64,000 bases of DNA from Bradyrhizobium macuxiense (GCF_007993935.1 NZ_VITY01000021.1:62001-126000); one strand, 5' to 3'; shown: positions 33,774 through 41,710, numbered from the stretch's first letter. Made by a program: numbers and translations. Notes: generated by a model not told the origin, from the letters alone.

Positions 33774-33957
33774 CGGATGGTTCTCCCAAGTTGGTTTCCG
33801 GCGCCCCTCAACGGGACAGAATGTCGCAGGTTCCGCGAGCCCGATCAGCAGTCCGTGAGCTCAGCGTGATCGGCCCCCCCCCCCGGTGCGATCCGGGCGG
33901 AACCTGGAACCGGGAGCTGCGTTATGTCGCCGGGCAGGAGTTCCGAGGAGAGACGCC

Positions 33958-34098
33958 ATGCGCTGGCGGTCGATGACGGAAACCACCAATACGGTGCTCG
34001 ACACCGCCCCGGAGAACACGTTCTACGCGGTGGGCTGGACGGTCAGCGGCGTGGCGACGCTCGCCACCATCGTCGCGGTCTGGATGTTCGGGATCTGA
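33958..34098 (+). CDS. Small one-helix membrane protein, 46 aa
   Basis: Starts MRWRSMTETTNTV with GAGGAG six bases upstream of the ATG; a second ATG at 33973 would give 41 aa. One C-terminal TM helix (VGWTVSGVATLATIVAVWMF). A run of 11 C residues lies about 75 bases upstream. Small single-helix proteins of this type recur in these genomes. Function unknown. Confidence 0.55.
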   Translation: MRWRSMTETTNTVLDTAPENTFYAVGWTVSGVATLATIVAVWMFGI

Positions 34099-34155
34099 GG
34101 GCAGGCGTTTCGCGCCGGCGTTCGGCTTGCGACCCGCCGGCGAGCGGTTGCGTGT

Positions 34156-34527
34156 CTACTTTCGCAGGATGACCAGCGCTTCCCGATAGAGCTGCGAGAA
34201 ACACACCAGCAGCGCGCTCGACAGCAGGAACATCGCCATGCTGTCGTAATCGGCGGCGGTCGGCCAGGCGAACTCGAAATAGGGCGGCATGAACGCCCAC
34301 CAGACGATCGGAACCGTGATGATCGTGGCGAAGGCGCCGGCCGGCGCGCCGCCCATCAGGCCGGCGATCAGGATCGCCGGCACGAAGCCCGCGAAATAGA
34401 GTTGCATACCGAAGCTTGCGAACATTTCCTGCGTTGCGGTGGCGAGCACCACGGCCAGCAGGGCGACGACGAACGTCGACAAGGACCAAGGCCGCAGCTT
34501 CAGAATGTAGTCGTTGCCCTTGCGCAT
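34156..34527 (-). CDS. DUF4118 membrane protein
   Basis: 123 aa from MRKGNDY. Four hydrophobic segments (LSTFVVALLAVVLATATQEM, LYFAGFVPAILIAGLMGG, AFATIITVPIVWWAFM, AMFLLSSALLVCFSQLY) match the four-helix DUF4118 module that precedes sensor domains in KdpD and many rhizobial histidine kinases. Here it stands alone, without kinase or GAF domain, so it is either a truncated sensor or a free membrane protein. Confidence 0.75.
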   Translation of the reverse strand: MRKGNDYILKLRPWSLSTFVVALLAVVLATATQEMFASFGMQLYFAGFVPAILIAGLMGGAPAGAFATIITVPIVWWAFMPPYFEFAWPTAADYDSMAMFLLSSALLVCFSQLYREALVILRK

Positions 34528-34707
34528 CGAGACTTCCCGGCCTCCGCGAGTTCCGGGAAGGTAGCCGAGGAGGCCTGCAAACAAAACCCCGTAGGACTCC
34601 GTGGAGGGCAGGGTCTGCTCGATACAGTGAAAAGGAACCGGCCCGGTCAAGCCCCTGCCGCATTGTCGCGCTTATTGCACCGCGGCGGGTGATGGTGGGA
34701 CAGCGCA

Positions 34708-35007
34708 ATGCTGGAAATTCTGATTGTCGTTGTCGTCACCGGGATCGGGTTCGTAGCCGGGTACGGCGTCCGCGAGCTGATCTCGCGCCACCGACGGCGG
34801 TCTTCCCCGCGCGTTCGCGCGCCGCGGCTTCGGGCCGCGAATGACGACACGTCCGCCCGCGGCTGGTATCGGCCGACCGGCACGCAACCCGCCGATCAGG
34901 CCACCCCGCCATCCGACGAACTCGACGGCGCCGTGCGCGATCTGCTCGGCGAACTCAGCCGACGCACCGCCAACCCGTCACCCGCCCCGCACCGCCGCCG
35001 GCAGTGA
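34708..35007 (+). CDS. Small membrane-anchored protein, 99 aa
   Basis: N-terminal TM helix (LEILIVVVVTGIGFVAGYGV) followed by an Arg-rich stretch (SRHRRRSSPRVRAPRLRA) and a disordered tail. The ends are polar, so a single-pass cytoplasmic-tail protein is likely. It is the last core gene before the left tRNA fragment of the island. No family recognised. Confidence 0.6.
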   Translation: MLEILIVVVVTGIGFVAGYGVRELISRHRRRSSPRVRAPRLRAANDDTSARGWYRPTGTQPADQATPPSDELDGAVRDLLGELSRRTANPSPAPHRRRQ

Positions 35008-35140
35008 GCCGGAATGCCGGCCGCATCGCACGCGCGTCGGCACCTTTGCATGGGGTTGTTTTCGACATTTTGGATGAGGCGGTCCCGAACGGCGCCAGAA
35101 TGTCGACAATCGTCCGCACCCGGCGATTTGGGAAGGGGAA

Positions 35141-35185
35141 TGGTGGACGCACAAGGGATCGAACCTTGGACCTCTCCCGTGTGAA
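35141..35185 (-). tRNA. 3' fragment of a tRNA-Val(CAC) gene (attachment site of integrase 1)
   Basis: Read on the minus strand: anticodon loop TTCACAC, half-stem GGGAG, variable AGGTC, T-arm CAAGG-TTCGATC-CCTTG, acceptor TGCGTCC and ACCA. The 5' half is absent: next to the loop the sequence reads TGTGG instead of the pairing CTCCC, and no D-arm is found. It is therefore a displaced 3' end, as left by tRNA-directed integration, 330 bases before the integrase start. Confidence 0.85.
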
Positions 35186-35308
35186 CCACAATATGTAGAT
35201 CTGGCCCGACCACGCCCGGCCACAGTTTTGTCTGAATAATCCATTTTATTACAGTGGATTGTGTTCGATTTGACCCCAGTAGGCCATAAGCGACCATACT
35301 GCATTTTG

Positions 35309-35491
35309 TGTGCCCCTGTTGTGCCCACCACAGATTTTCCCGTGGGGCACACAATTCGGGGAAGCGTCTGTGCCTCGGTTATTCTCGAAGGCACCGTCCT
35401 TCCACGCTCGTGTGCCCCGGGGGCGGAAAAGCGAAGAAAATCAATGGTGCTTTCCCGCTGCTTGAATGATCTGGGCGCCCACGGGGGCACA
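35309..35491. repeat. Five copies of octamer TGTGCCCC/GGGGCACA upstream of integrase 1
   Basis: TGTGCCCC at 35309-35316 and 35411-35418, the variant TGTGCCCA at 35320-35327, and GGGGCACA at 35344-35351 and 35484-35491. The last is within 25 bases of the integrase start. Repeated short sites in both orientations between att core and int gene are what arm-type integrase sites look like. Apart from them, the 35186-35515 gap holds no gene. Confidence 0.5.
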
Positions 35492-35515
35492 CCGTGACGA
35501 GGAGCGTAGGGATTC

Positions 35516-36847
35516 ATGCCTGAGCCGAGCAACCAACTGACACTCACCGACGCGGTGATCCGCAGCGCCACGATGCCACCCGGAAAGGCGCAGCATTATC
35601 TCCACGACGATAAGCTGCCCGGCCTCGCGCTGCGCATGCGCGCTACCGGCGGCCGGACTTGGGTTTACCTCTTCACCAAGCCGGGGGTGAGGGGCACCCA
35701 GCGCAAGACGCTCGGACCATGGCCCAAGTATAATGAGAAGGTTGCACGCAAGGCCGCCACTATTGCCGCTGGCGACGTGTTCAAGGGCACGGACCCTAAT
35801 GACGCGAAACGAGAGGCGAGGCGGCAACAAGTGGCTGAGAAGCACCGCACAACGCTGGCAGACCTCATTGTTGAGGATAGTCCCTACCAGACGTCCTTGA
35901 CCGGGCGCCAAGTCGTCAACTGGAAGCCGGCCATGTCGGCGTTGCGGCGTGGACTCAAGGAGCACGCCGAGGGTGGTGTGGGTGAGCTGACGCGACGGCA
36001 AATTATGGCTGCAGTCGACCGAGTCGCCAAAACCGGAAAGCGTGGCGCGGCCAAGGACCTGCGCAAGCATACCCACACATTCCTCGAATGGTGTGTTGGC
36101 GAGGGTTATGTCGACCACAATGTACTTGCCGGCTATCGCGAGCCCAAGGAAACCCGCGCGCAAAGGGTGGGACGCAGAACGAGGGGCCGCGCCCTGACTG
36201 ACGAAGAAATCATCAAGGTCTGGCATGCATCCGGCAAGCTCGGCACGTTTGGGCTGCTGACGAGGATGTGCCTACTCGGTGGCCCGCGCCGGAGCGAGCC
36301 AACCATGATCGAATGGCAAAAGCACATCATGGATGACCGCATCACCTTCGATGCGGCCTGGACCAAGATGGGTTTGCACCACGATGTACCGCGCTCTCAC
36401 CTTGTTGATGAGGTGCTCGCGGGCGCGAGGCATTTCCAGCGCGCGACGTCCGACTATGTCTTCCCCTCGCCAAAGACCGGCGGCCAGATGTCGGGCTTCA
36501 CCAAGATGGTCGACCGTTTGGTCAAAGAGGCTGGTGTCGCCAAGTTCACTATGCATGACTTGAGGCGCAGTCTGCGTACCATCATGTCGCGCTGCGGCTA
36601 CGACAATGAGATCCAGCGCCTGTGCGTCGGGCAAAAGCCAGGCGGTATCGATCAGGTCTACAATCACGACGAACGGTGGATCATCCGCAAAATGGCATTC
36701 GAAGCAGCTCATGACTACATCGCGGAATTGATCGGCGCGATAAGGGTTGGCAAAGTCGTGCGCCTGCAGCGGACGAATCCGCTTGATCCGATCAAGGCCG
36801 AACTGCTCGGCCGTCTCCGGGAACACTATGCGGCTAAGATGGCTTAG
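35516..36847 (+). CDS. Tyrosine recombinase/integrase (DUF4102 type), integrase 1
   Basis: 443 aa. N-terminal arm-binding DUF4102 domain (YLHDDKLPGLALRMRATGGR, KTLGPWPKYNEKVARKAA), SAM-like core-binding domain, and catalytic domain with Arg in LLGGPRRSEPTMI (about residue 256), HDLRRSLRT (about 346) and the Tyr nucleophile in DQVYNHDE (about 382). The catalytic residues appear present, so it may be active. It most likely acted at the adjacent tRNA-Val 3' end. It is convergent, by 14 bases, with an excisionase-like gene. Confidence 0.92.
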   Translation: MPEPSNQLTLTDAVIRSATMPPGKAQHYLHDDKLPGLALRMRATGGRTWVYLFTKPGVRGTQRKTLGPWPKYNEKVARKAATIAAGDVFKGTDPNDAKREARRQQVAEKHRTTLADLIVEDSPYQTSLTGRQVVNWKPAMSALRRGLKEHAEGGVGELTRRQIMAAVDRVAKTGKRGAAKDLRKHTHTFLEWCVGEGYVDHNVLAGYREPKETRAQRVGRRTRGRALTDEEIIKVWHASGKLGTFGLLTRMCLLGGPRRSEPTMIEWQKHIMDDRITFDAAWTKMGLHHDVPRSHLVDEVLAGARHFQRATSDYVFPSPKTGGQMSGFTKMVDRLVKEAGVAKFTMHDLRRSLRTIMSRCGYDNEIQRLCVGQKPGGIDQVYNHDERWIIRKMAFEAAHDYIAELIGAIRVGKVVRLQRTNPLDPIKAELLGRLREHYAAKMA

Positions 36848-37100
36848 TGGTTTTGTCGCATCCGGCCAAATAGTCGCGGACAGCGTCGACACGATAAAGC
36901 GGGCGGCCGTCGACGTAGCGCCATTTCAGCGGGTGGTTCGGATCGCGCCGCCATTGCTCCAGCGCTCCAGGCGTGCGTCGGATGATCGCGGCCGCCTCTC
37001 GTGCGGTCAAATTAGAGCCGCCCGGCAACGTATCGATATCGAACGTCGCGGGCGGCGGCATGCCACGGTTCTCACGATTACGCTTCGTGGCACTCGGCAT
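36834..37100 (-). CDS. HTH DNA-binding protein, excisionase-like
   Basis: 88 aa from MPSATK. The C-terminal part, NLTAREAAAIIRRTPGALEQ then WRRDPNHPLKWRYVDGRPLY and RVDAVRDYL, is a MerR/AlpA-type winged HTH as in excisionases and helix-turn-helix 17 proteins. Its place beside integrase 1 supports a recombination-directionality or regulator role. A longer start at 37160 is possible. Confidence 0.75.
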   Translation of the reverse strand: MPSATKRNRENRGMPPPATFDIDTLPGGSNLTAREAAAIIRRTPGALEQWRRDPNHPLKWRYVDGRPLYRVDAVRDYLAGCDKTTKPS

Positions 37101-37310
37101 TTTGCTAGATCCTGCGAATTCAACTGACTCGATCCGAGTCTCTTCGTCCTTGCTGCACATGCCTTCGTCTTGAGTTTTGATGGGCCTAAGGCAATGAAAT
37201 CCTAGGCCGATCCAGCAAGAAAGAATCAAGTGCGCACGTACGGCTGTTGGCTAGGCGTGGCGTATGAATAGGACGAATTGGTTCGATTGGTCTGGGACGC
37301 CCGGGAGCGC

Positions 37311-37880
37311 TTAGTCCTTAGTACCAGCCGACCTGCGGCCGCGGAATAGCTGCAGCACGCCATCAATTGGAATGGCTGGATAGCCGTGGCGCAGAAGCGA
37401 TTGCCACAGCTGCATGGCCATCCGCAGCGAAGCGTGGCAGCGTGGTGAGCAAGGAAGATGGCTAATTAAACCTTTGCCATCCGTGTAGCCTCGCGGGTCT
37501 ATTGCGCGGAACAATCCGTCGAATGAACGCCGACGAAGTGCGAGTGCCCATTTCTCAAGCCCCTCATCTCCGAAGGAAGCAGCCTTCAGGCAGCAGCAAT
37601 GCGGGTAGCCCAAGGCCCGACCCAGATGATACGTGTGAGCAACTGGACTGCGATCAATAGCTAATATGTGCCGACTCAACGCCGGCGAATCCGAGATCAC
37701 CACGAATCCATCAGGATCATTTATTACGTGCAGCCCGCGACGACGAATCCAACGAATACACTCGGCCTGCTTGGGCCCTTCGTGCAGAAGCAATTGGGTA
37801 CGGATCGCGGGGCGAATACCAAAATGCAGGTGGAGCAAGTCAATACGCGCCGATGGCTTTAGTGCCACGGGAATACTCAT
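37311..37880 (-). CDS. Cys-rich DUF483-like protein of the RiPP operon
   Basis: 189 aa, last gene of the RiPP operon; its ATG directly follows the GNAT stop with no gap. The core is HTYHLGRALGYPHCCCLKAA (Cys95-97), then about 45 residues later ISHLPCSPRCHASLRMA (His141, Cys144, Cys148). The pairing of GYPxCC with HxPCSxxCxxS recalls DUF483-type proteins. These Cys/His residues could bind metal. No activity is known to me; substrate recognition or peptide modification/release is possible. Confidence 0.65.
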   Translation of the reverse strand: MSIPVALKPSARIDLLHLHFGIRPAIRTQLLLHEGPKQAECIRWIRRRGLHVINDPDGFVVISDSPALSRHILAIDRSPVAHTYHLGRALGYPHCCCLKAASFGDEGLEKWALALRRRSFDGLFRAIDPRGYTDGKGLISHLPCSPRCHASLRMAMQLWQSLLRHGYPAIPIDGVLQLFRGRRSAGTKD

Positions 37881-38369
37881 CTACTTGGCCGCTTCTCTCC
37901 GCCTTACCATGATTAGCTGTTTAACGCCCGGAATGCCGGCATCCACAAAACCTGCTTCCTCCGCCGCGCGTCGAGACGCAACGTTCGACTTTCGCATGTG
38001 CGCATAGATCGGGTCGTAGGTGCTTGCGTCGCTTGCGAGCCGGTAGCCTATACGCCCAACATGTCGACCCTGGCTGATCTCGTTGAGATAAATTTGTATT
38101 GAGGCGTGCTCTCCTATTGGCTCCTCGTCGATCCAGTTGATAAATACGATGCCGGCGCGCTTGCCCTTGAGCTCAATTCGCCAAGCTTCGCCTTTAGGTC
38201 CGCCCCCGCGTCCCGTCGCTCCCTTTGTTCGTACGATCGCGACATCTTTCGGATCGACTGGCGACGCACTGCGCGATCTCTTGGGTGCAGGTTTCGGTGT
38301 TGGACGCCTTGGCGCGCGCCGTTTAGAAGTGGTCCTCTTTTTCGTGGTCTTCGCTTTTTTGACCATCAT
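37881..38369 (-). CDS. GNAT-type N-acetyltransferase of the RiPP operon
   Basis: 162 aa. Residues 1-40 are a basic, Pro-rich disordered arm (KKAKTTKKRTTSKRRAPRRP). The rest fits a GNAT fold: strand ASIQIYLNEISQGRHVGRIG with an acetyl-CoA loop near Gln100-Gly-Arg-His-Val-Gly, and YAHMRKSNVASRRAAEEAGF as the usual 'N..S..a.e..GF' helix. Overlaps the UPF0489 stop by ATGA. In this operon it may acylate the modified peptide, for example on ornithine made by the neighbour; that is inference. Confidence 0.7.
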   Translation of the reverse strand: MMVKKAKTTKKRTTSKRRAPRRPTPKPAPKRSRSASPVDPKDVAIVRTKGATGRGGGPKGEAWRIELKGKRAGIVFINWIDEEPIGEHASIQIYLNEISQGRHVGRIGYRLASDASTYDPIYAHMRKSNVASRRAAEEAGFVDAGIPGVKQLIMVRRREAAK

Positions 38370-39394
38370 CGGAGCTTCTCCAACAGTGGTCGGAGACGAG
38401 CATCGGCGGCTGACCAGAATTCGGCGGGGAAAAAGCCTGGCGAGAAGGAGACGGACACGTCTGATATGCCGTTTAAAACTCGCTCATCGTGAAGTATGCG
38501 TCCGACGCGATCAATCTCTTGAAGGATCTCTTCGGCTGGTGGATTCAGTGCTTCCGCGCGCTCGAGCCAAGCGTTGTCACCGTCGTATCGATTATTGAAA
38601 TAGTCCATGTCGATGTGGACCAGGATGGGTGCATCAGCTGGAATGTCGGCAAGAAGGACCTCGGGATCGTTAGTCGCGAGATAAATGTTGGCACCGTCCC
38701 GACCAGTCCTGGGGACCGGTTTGACCGCAGGACGTGAGGCTGTGGGATCAAGTAGAGTATCCCGTTCGTGATATCGCTCGATCTCATACTTGCTGGTCGA
38801 TCGTACTTTTGGCGGTTGGCAGAAATGCCGGACGTCCAGATGGTCGAACGTGTGAAATAGCAGGGTGAAGAAGCTTCCCATTCCGATTGCGCCGCTGTCG
38901 ATCGCGTCGAGAATGGTGTTCGGCTGCCGGATATCGACCACCTTGCCTGCTATGGCATCGACGTAACCAGTCTCTGTCGCGAAGAGCCGAGGGCTGCCGA
39001 AGTCGCGGTGATCGTCGAAATGTAGAAGGGTTAGCTTTTGTCCCGGTCGGCGAGGATTCTGATTGAGCCACTGCGCCCAACTGTACAGGGTCCAAGTATC
39101 GTACAGTGACGTCAGGATATAGCGGTCTCGGCGACGAGACATTGCCATCGTGCCTGGCGATACGGTTGAATCCCACCAAGCGAGCCCATCCAATAACCTT
39201 GGGTCTACATGCCGGTCTGTGGAGGTCGGCCAGTACAGCGAGACCTCCCAGTTGTCACCAATTAGCGTCGCGTCAGCATCTTTGTCACAGAAATAGTCTC
39301 TCAATGCGCCGTGCCGAGCGGTCGTCGATCCCGGAAGACGGTCTTTCGGGATCCGAAAAATCGGTGTGGACCTTCCTTTAGGTGACTCTGGCAC
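38366..39394 (-). CDS. UPF0489 family protein, putative peptide arginase
   Basis: 342 aa from GTG at 39394; a TTG at 39412 is an alternative. Arginase/deacetylase-fold motifs are visible: LTLLHFDDHRDFGS (residues 128-140 counted from the TTG) and APILVHIDMDYFNNRYDGD (261-279), both rich in metal-ligand Asp/His. UPF0489 proteins include the peptide arginases that turn Arg into ornithine in RiPPs such as landornamide. The precursor here has three Arg in its C-terminal core. Overlaps the end of the maturase gene, so it is co-translated. Confidence 0.8.
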   Translation of the reverse strand: MPESPKGRSTPIFRIPKDRLPGSTTARHGALRDYFCDKDADATLIGDNWEVSLYWPTSTDRHVDPRLLDGLAWWDSTVSPGTMAMSRRRDRYILTSLYDTWTLYSWAQWLNQNPRRPGQKLTLLHFDDHRDFGSPRLFATETGYVDAIAGKVVDIRQPNTILDAIDSGAIGMGSFFTLLFHTFDHLDVRHFCQPPKVRSTSKYEIERYHERDTLLDPTASRPAVKPVPRTGRDGANIYLATNDPEVLLADIPADAPILVHIDMDYFNNRYDGDNAWLERAEALNPPAEEILQEIDRVGRILHDERVLNGISDVSVSFSPGFFPAEFWSAADARLRPLLEKLR

Positions 39395-41501
39395 GGTCGA
39401 GTACCTGTGCAAGGGTACGGCCCGCCTCGGTCAATGGGCAACCCATCAATGTCTCCATGCCGACGGCGAGGTGTCGATCGGTGTCAGCTAATTGATTTAT
39501 CGCGCGATTGTGAAGGCGCGCAGGACCGCGGTCGCGAACATGCTGCCAGAATCTGCGGAGCTCAACGAAGACAAATATCGCATGCAGCAAGCCGCTTGGG
39601 GGTCTCAAGTCCTGGCGCCAAGGCGAGACCACCTTGAGGCTGTTCGGTTGAACCATCGGGAATAACCGCTCCAGCAGATAGAGCTTCTGGTGTCTGTATT
39701 CATGCACCAGGGAGTCGGCCAAATCATAAGCGTCGATGAATCCTTCGGCCTTGGTAACCGATACGTACAGCGCTCCAGGTACCGTGTTGTCGCTGAAGGA
39801 TACGATCTTGTCAGGGTGGGCACCTGGATCACGCACCAACTGGATGGATCGGCAAATGCTCACAATCTCTGTTGCGATTGCAGGACGCCATTGGTGGATG
39901 ATCGCCAGGGCATGATCGACGAGCGCCTGTGCATTTAAGCTAACATCCGGCGGCTCAAATGCGATAGCGGTGCCGAATGGTTTCCGCAGCCACTCATCAT
40001 CTTGAGCTATCTCAATTCCGGATTCCGAAGAAGTCAAAAAGCCTACGAGTTCACCCGCAGTTGGTGTAAGAGGAGAACCGTCGACCGAGAATACGGGTCG
40101 TTTTGCGATAGCCGCCCACATCGCTCGAGTCCATGCAACCGTGGCGGGGCGCAGGGATACTTTGCGAACTTCTTGTTCGTCGAGCATCCTGAACTTGGTT
40201 GCGACTTCTTCGTCGATTAGACTATCGGCGCGAAGACGCTCGACCAGATCCGAGAGCTCCCTTGACTGGGCAGCACCTGCTGAATCGACCAAACCGCTGA
40301 CGCAGGCAGGCGAGGTCTCTGCGAGCTCGAACTCTTCGAGCGAGAAGCTTGGAAGCCCGATATCTCTCCGTTCTCCTTCGCTCGAGCCGAGCGCCTTTGC
40401 AAGACGTTGCCGAATATGGGCGATTAGGCTCTGCATCTCTCCGCAATAGACGGTGGGATTTCGGAAACCGTTTGACCCGTAGCGATGGGGGAGTGACCCT
40501 CCGCCACAGATGTCGACTTCGACGCACTTTTGGCAGGTGTCGGACAATCCCTCCTTCCGGAGGAGCCCCCTATGGGCCTCGATGGCCGGAGAAGCAGCGA
40601 TCGCGGCGACTGATGTGTTCGCCAGATCTTCGCCGAGGCTGGTTGCTCCATCGCGGGTGATCTTGAGAACATCGAGATCATGGTAAGATCCGTCGGTTTC
40701 GATTGTGAGCAGGCTCACGTCTCCGAGGCCGAATGCATCGGTCCTGGACGGTAATCCAGCAGCTGCGTCCAACAAAGCATCGAATGTCCGTATCGGGAGG
40801 GTGGAGTACTCGTCGAACCAGGTATCAAAAGCCTGCTTAAGCCACGCAGAAAAGATGTCGGGGTCTTGTTCTCGGAACGGTGGCTGGCGGAGGTGATTCG
40901 CATCCGGAAGGAGGAAATCCAGCCTGGGAACTTTGTGCTCCGCGAAGAACGCAAGAAGCTCACTCGGCGCGAAGTGCGGGTCAATCACCGCAATAACGCC
41001 GGCGAAGATGGAACGATGCTCGTTCAGAAGTTTCAGCGCCTTCATGGTCCGCACGAAAGACGAGCGTCCCTTTCGGGTCACGCGGTGCCGATCGTTAACC
41101 TCCCGCGGCCCGTCCAGGCTCAACGAAATAGCGATATTCTCGCTCTTCAGAATATCGATTGCGTCTTCTGTGAGTAGCAGCCCATTCGTTTGCAGGCCAA
41201 AATCTACCCGTGTTGCCGGCTCGAGAGCGGCGCGGATTGCCTTGGCGAACGCTGATAGCTCTGACGCTCCCAGCAGCAGCGGCTCGCCGCCGTGGAAGAT
41301 GACCAGGCAGTGCTCTAATTCAACTTCCTTAGCGTATTCGGCCAAACGGCAGACAAACTCTGCCTGATTGTCGCCAGACAAAAGTCGCGGCAGTGAACGC
41401 CACGACTGATCAGCGTGATGATAGACGTAACAATACTCGCAATCGAGATTGCAACGGGACGCGACCTTGACCAGAAACGATGTGAACCTGGCCCCCACCA
41501 A
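39378..41501 (-). CDS. Fused radical SAM/SPASM - HExxH peptide maturase
   Basis: 707 aa. Radical SAM CxxxCxxC in SRCNLDCEYCYVYHH (Cys17, 21, 24), then VIFHGGEPLLLG and ISLSLDGPREVNDRHRV. A SPASM-type Cys set follows (CQKCVEVDICGGGSLPHRYG ... TVYC). The C-terminal domain has His600-Glu-Tyr-Arg-His604 (SLVHEYRHQKLYLLERLFPM), the HExxH motif of 2-oxoglutarate-dependent peptide beta-hydroxylases. FxsB-type fused enzymes make cyclophanes and hydroxylate. TTG 41501 or GTG 41498 starts; AGGGAG overlaps the precursor stop. Confidence 0.9.
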   Translation of the reverse strand: MVGARFTSFLVKVASRCNLDCEYCYVYHHADQSWRSLPRLLSGDNQAEFVCRLAEYAKEVELEHCLVIFHGGEPLLLGASELSAFAKAIRAALEPATRVDFGLQTNGLLLTEDAIDILKSENIAISLSLDGPREVNDRHRVTRKGRSSFVRTMKALKLLNEHRSIFAGVIAVIDPHFAPSELLAFFAEHKVPRLDFLLPDANHLRQPPFREQDPDIFSAWLKQAFDTWFDEYSTLPIRTFDALLDAAAGLPSRTDAFGLGDVSLLTIETDGSYHDLDVLKITRDGATSLGEDLANTSVAAIAASPAIEAHRGLLRKEGLSDTCQKCVEVDICGGGSLPHRYGSNGFRNPTVYCGEMQSLIAHIRQRLAKALGSSEGERRDIGLPSFSLEEFELAETSPACVSGLVDSAGAAQSRELSDLVERLRADSLIDEEVATKFRMLDEQEVRKVSLRPATVAWTRAMWAAIAKRPVFSVDGSPLTPTAGELVGFLTSSESGIEIAQDDEWLRKPFGTAIAFEPPDVSLNAQALVDHALAIIHQWRPAIATEIVSICRSIQLVRDPGAHPDKIVSFSDNTVPGALYVSVTKAEGFIDAYDLADSLVHEYRHQKLYLLERLFPMVQPNSLKVVSPWRQDLRPPSGLLHAIFVFVELRRFWQHVRDRGPARLHNRAINQLADTDRHLAVGMETLMGCPLTEAGRTLAQVLDRARVT

Positions 41502-41515
41502 TCCAGCCGTTCTCC

Positions 41516-41689
41516 CTACGAACGGCTGTGACGGTGATGCATGCGATCGTAACTCGTGATTACTTCGCTGGCCTCTGCCGTCTCAAGAACACGCGCCTGA
41601 AGCCGCTGCAGCGCGGGATTCGAAAACGTTGATTTCAAAACGGCGCCACGAAGGTCCGCCGCTTGAGAAGTTTCTTCCCTAATCGACAC
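41516..41689 (-). CDS. RiPP precursor peptide, 57 aa, GTG start
   Basis: Starts GTG at 41689; an in-frame TGA lies six bases before it, so no earlier start exists, and AGGGAGA is 8-10 bases upstream. Sequence begins MSIREETSQAADLRGAVLKS, the middle helix contains NPALQRLQARVLETAEASEV, and the end is ITSYDRMHHRHSRS. The C-terminus contains three aromatic-X-Arg triads: YDR (47-49), HHR (51-53), HSR (54-56). The stop is 14 bases from the maturase start, with its ribosome-binding site between. Typical leader plus core layout. Confidence 0.85.
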   Translation of the reverse strand: MSIREETSQAADLRGAVLKSTFSNPALQRLQARVLETAEASEVITSYDRMHHRHSRS

Positions 41690-41710
41690 GATTCATTCTC
41701 TCCCTCTTGG

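Noticed and set aside
41681..41698. ATG at 41696 as start of the RiPP precursor
   Set aside because: ATG AAT CGT GTC GAT TAG stops after five codons; the GTG in another frame gives the 57-aa peptide with a proper ribosome-binding site.
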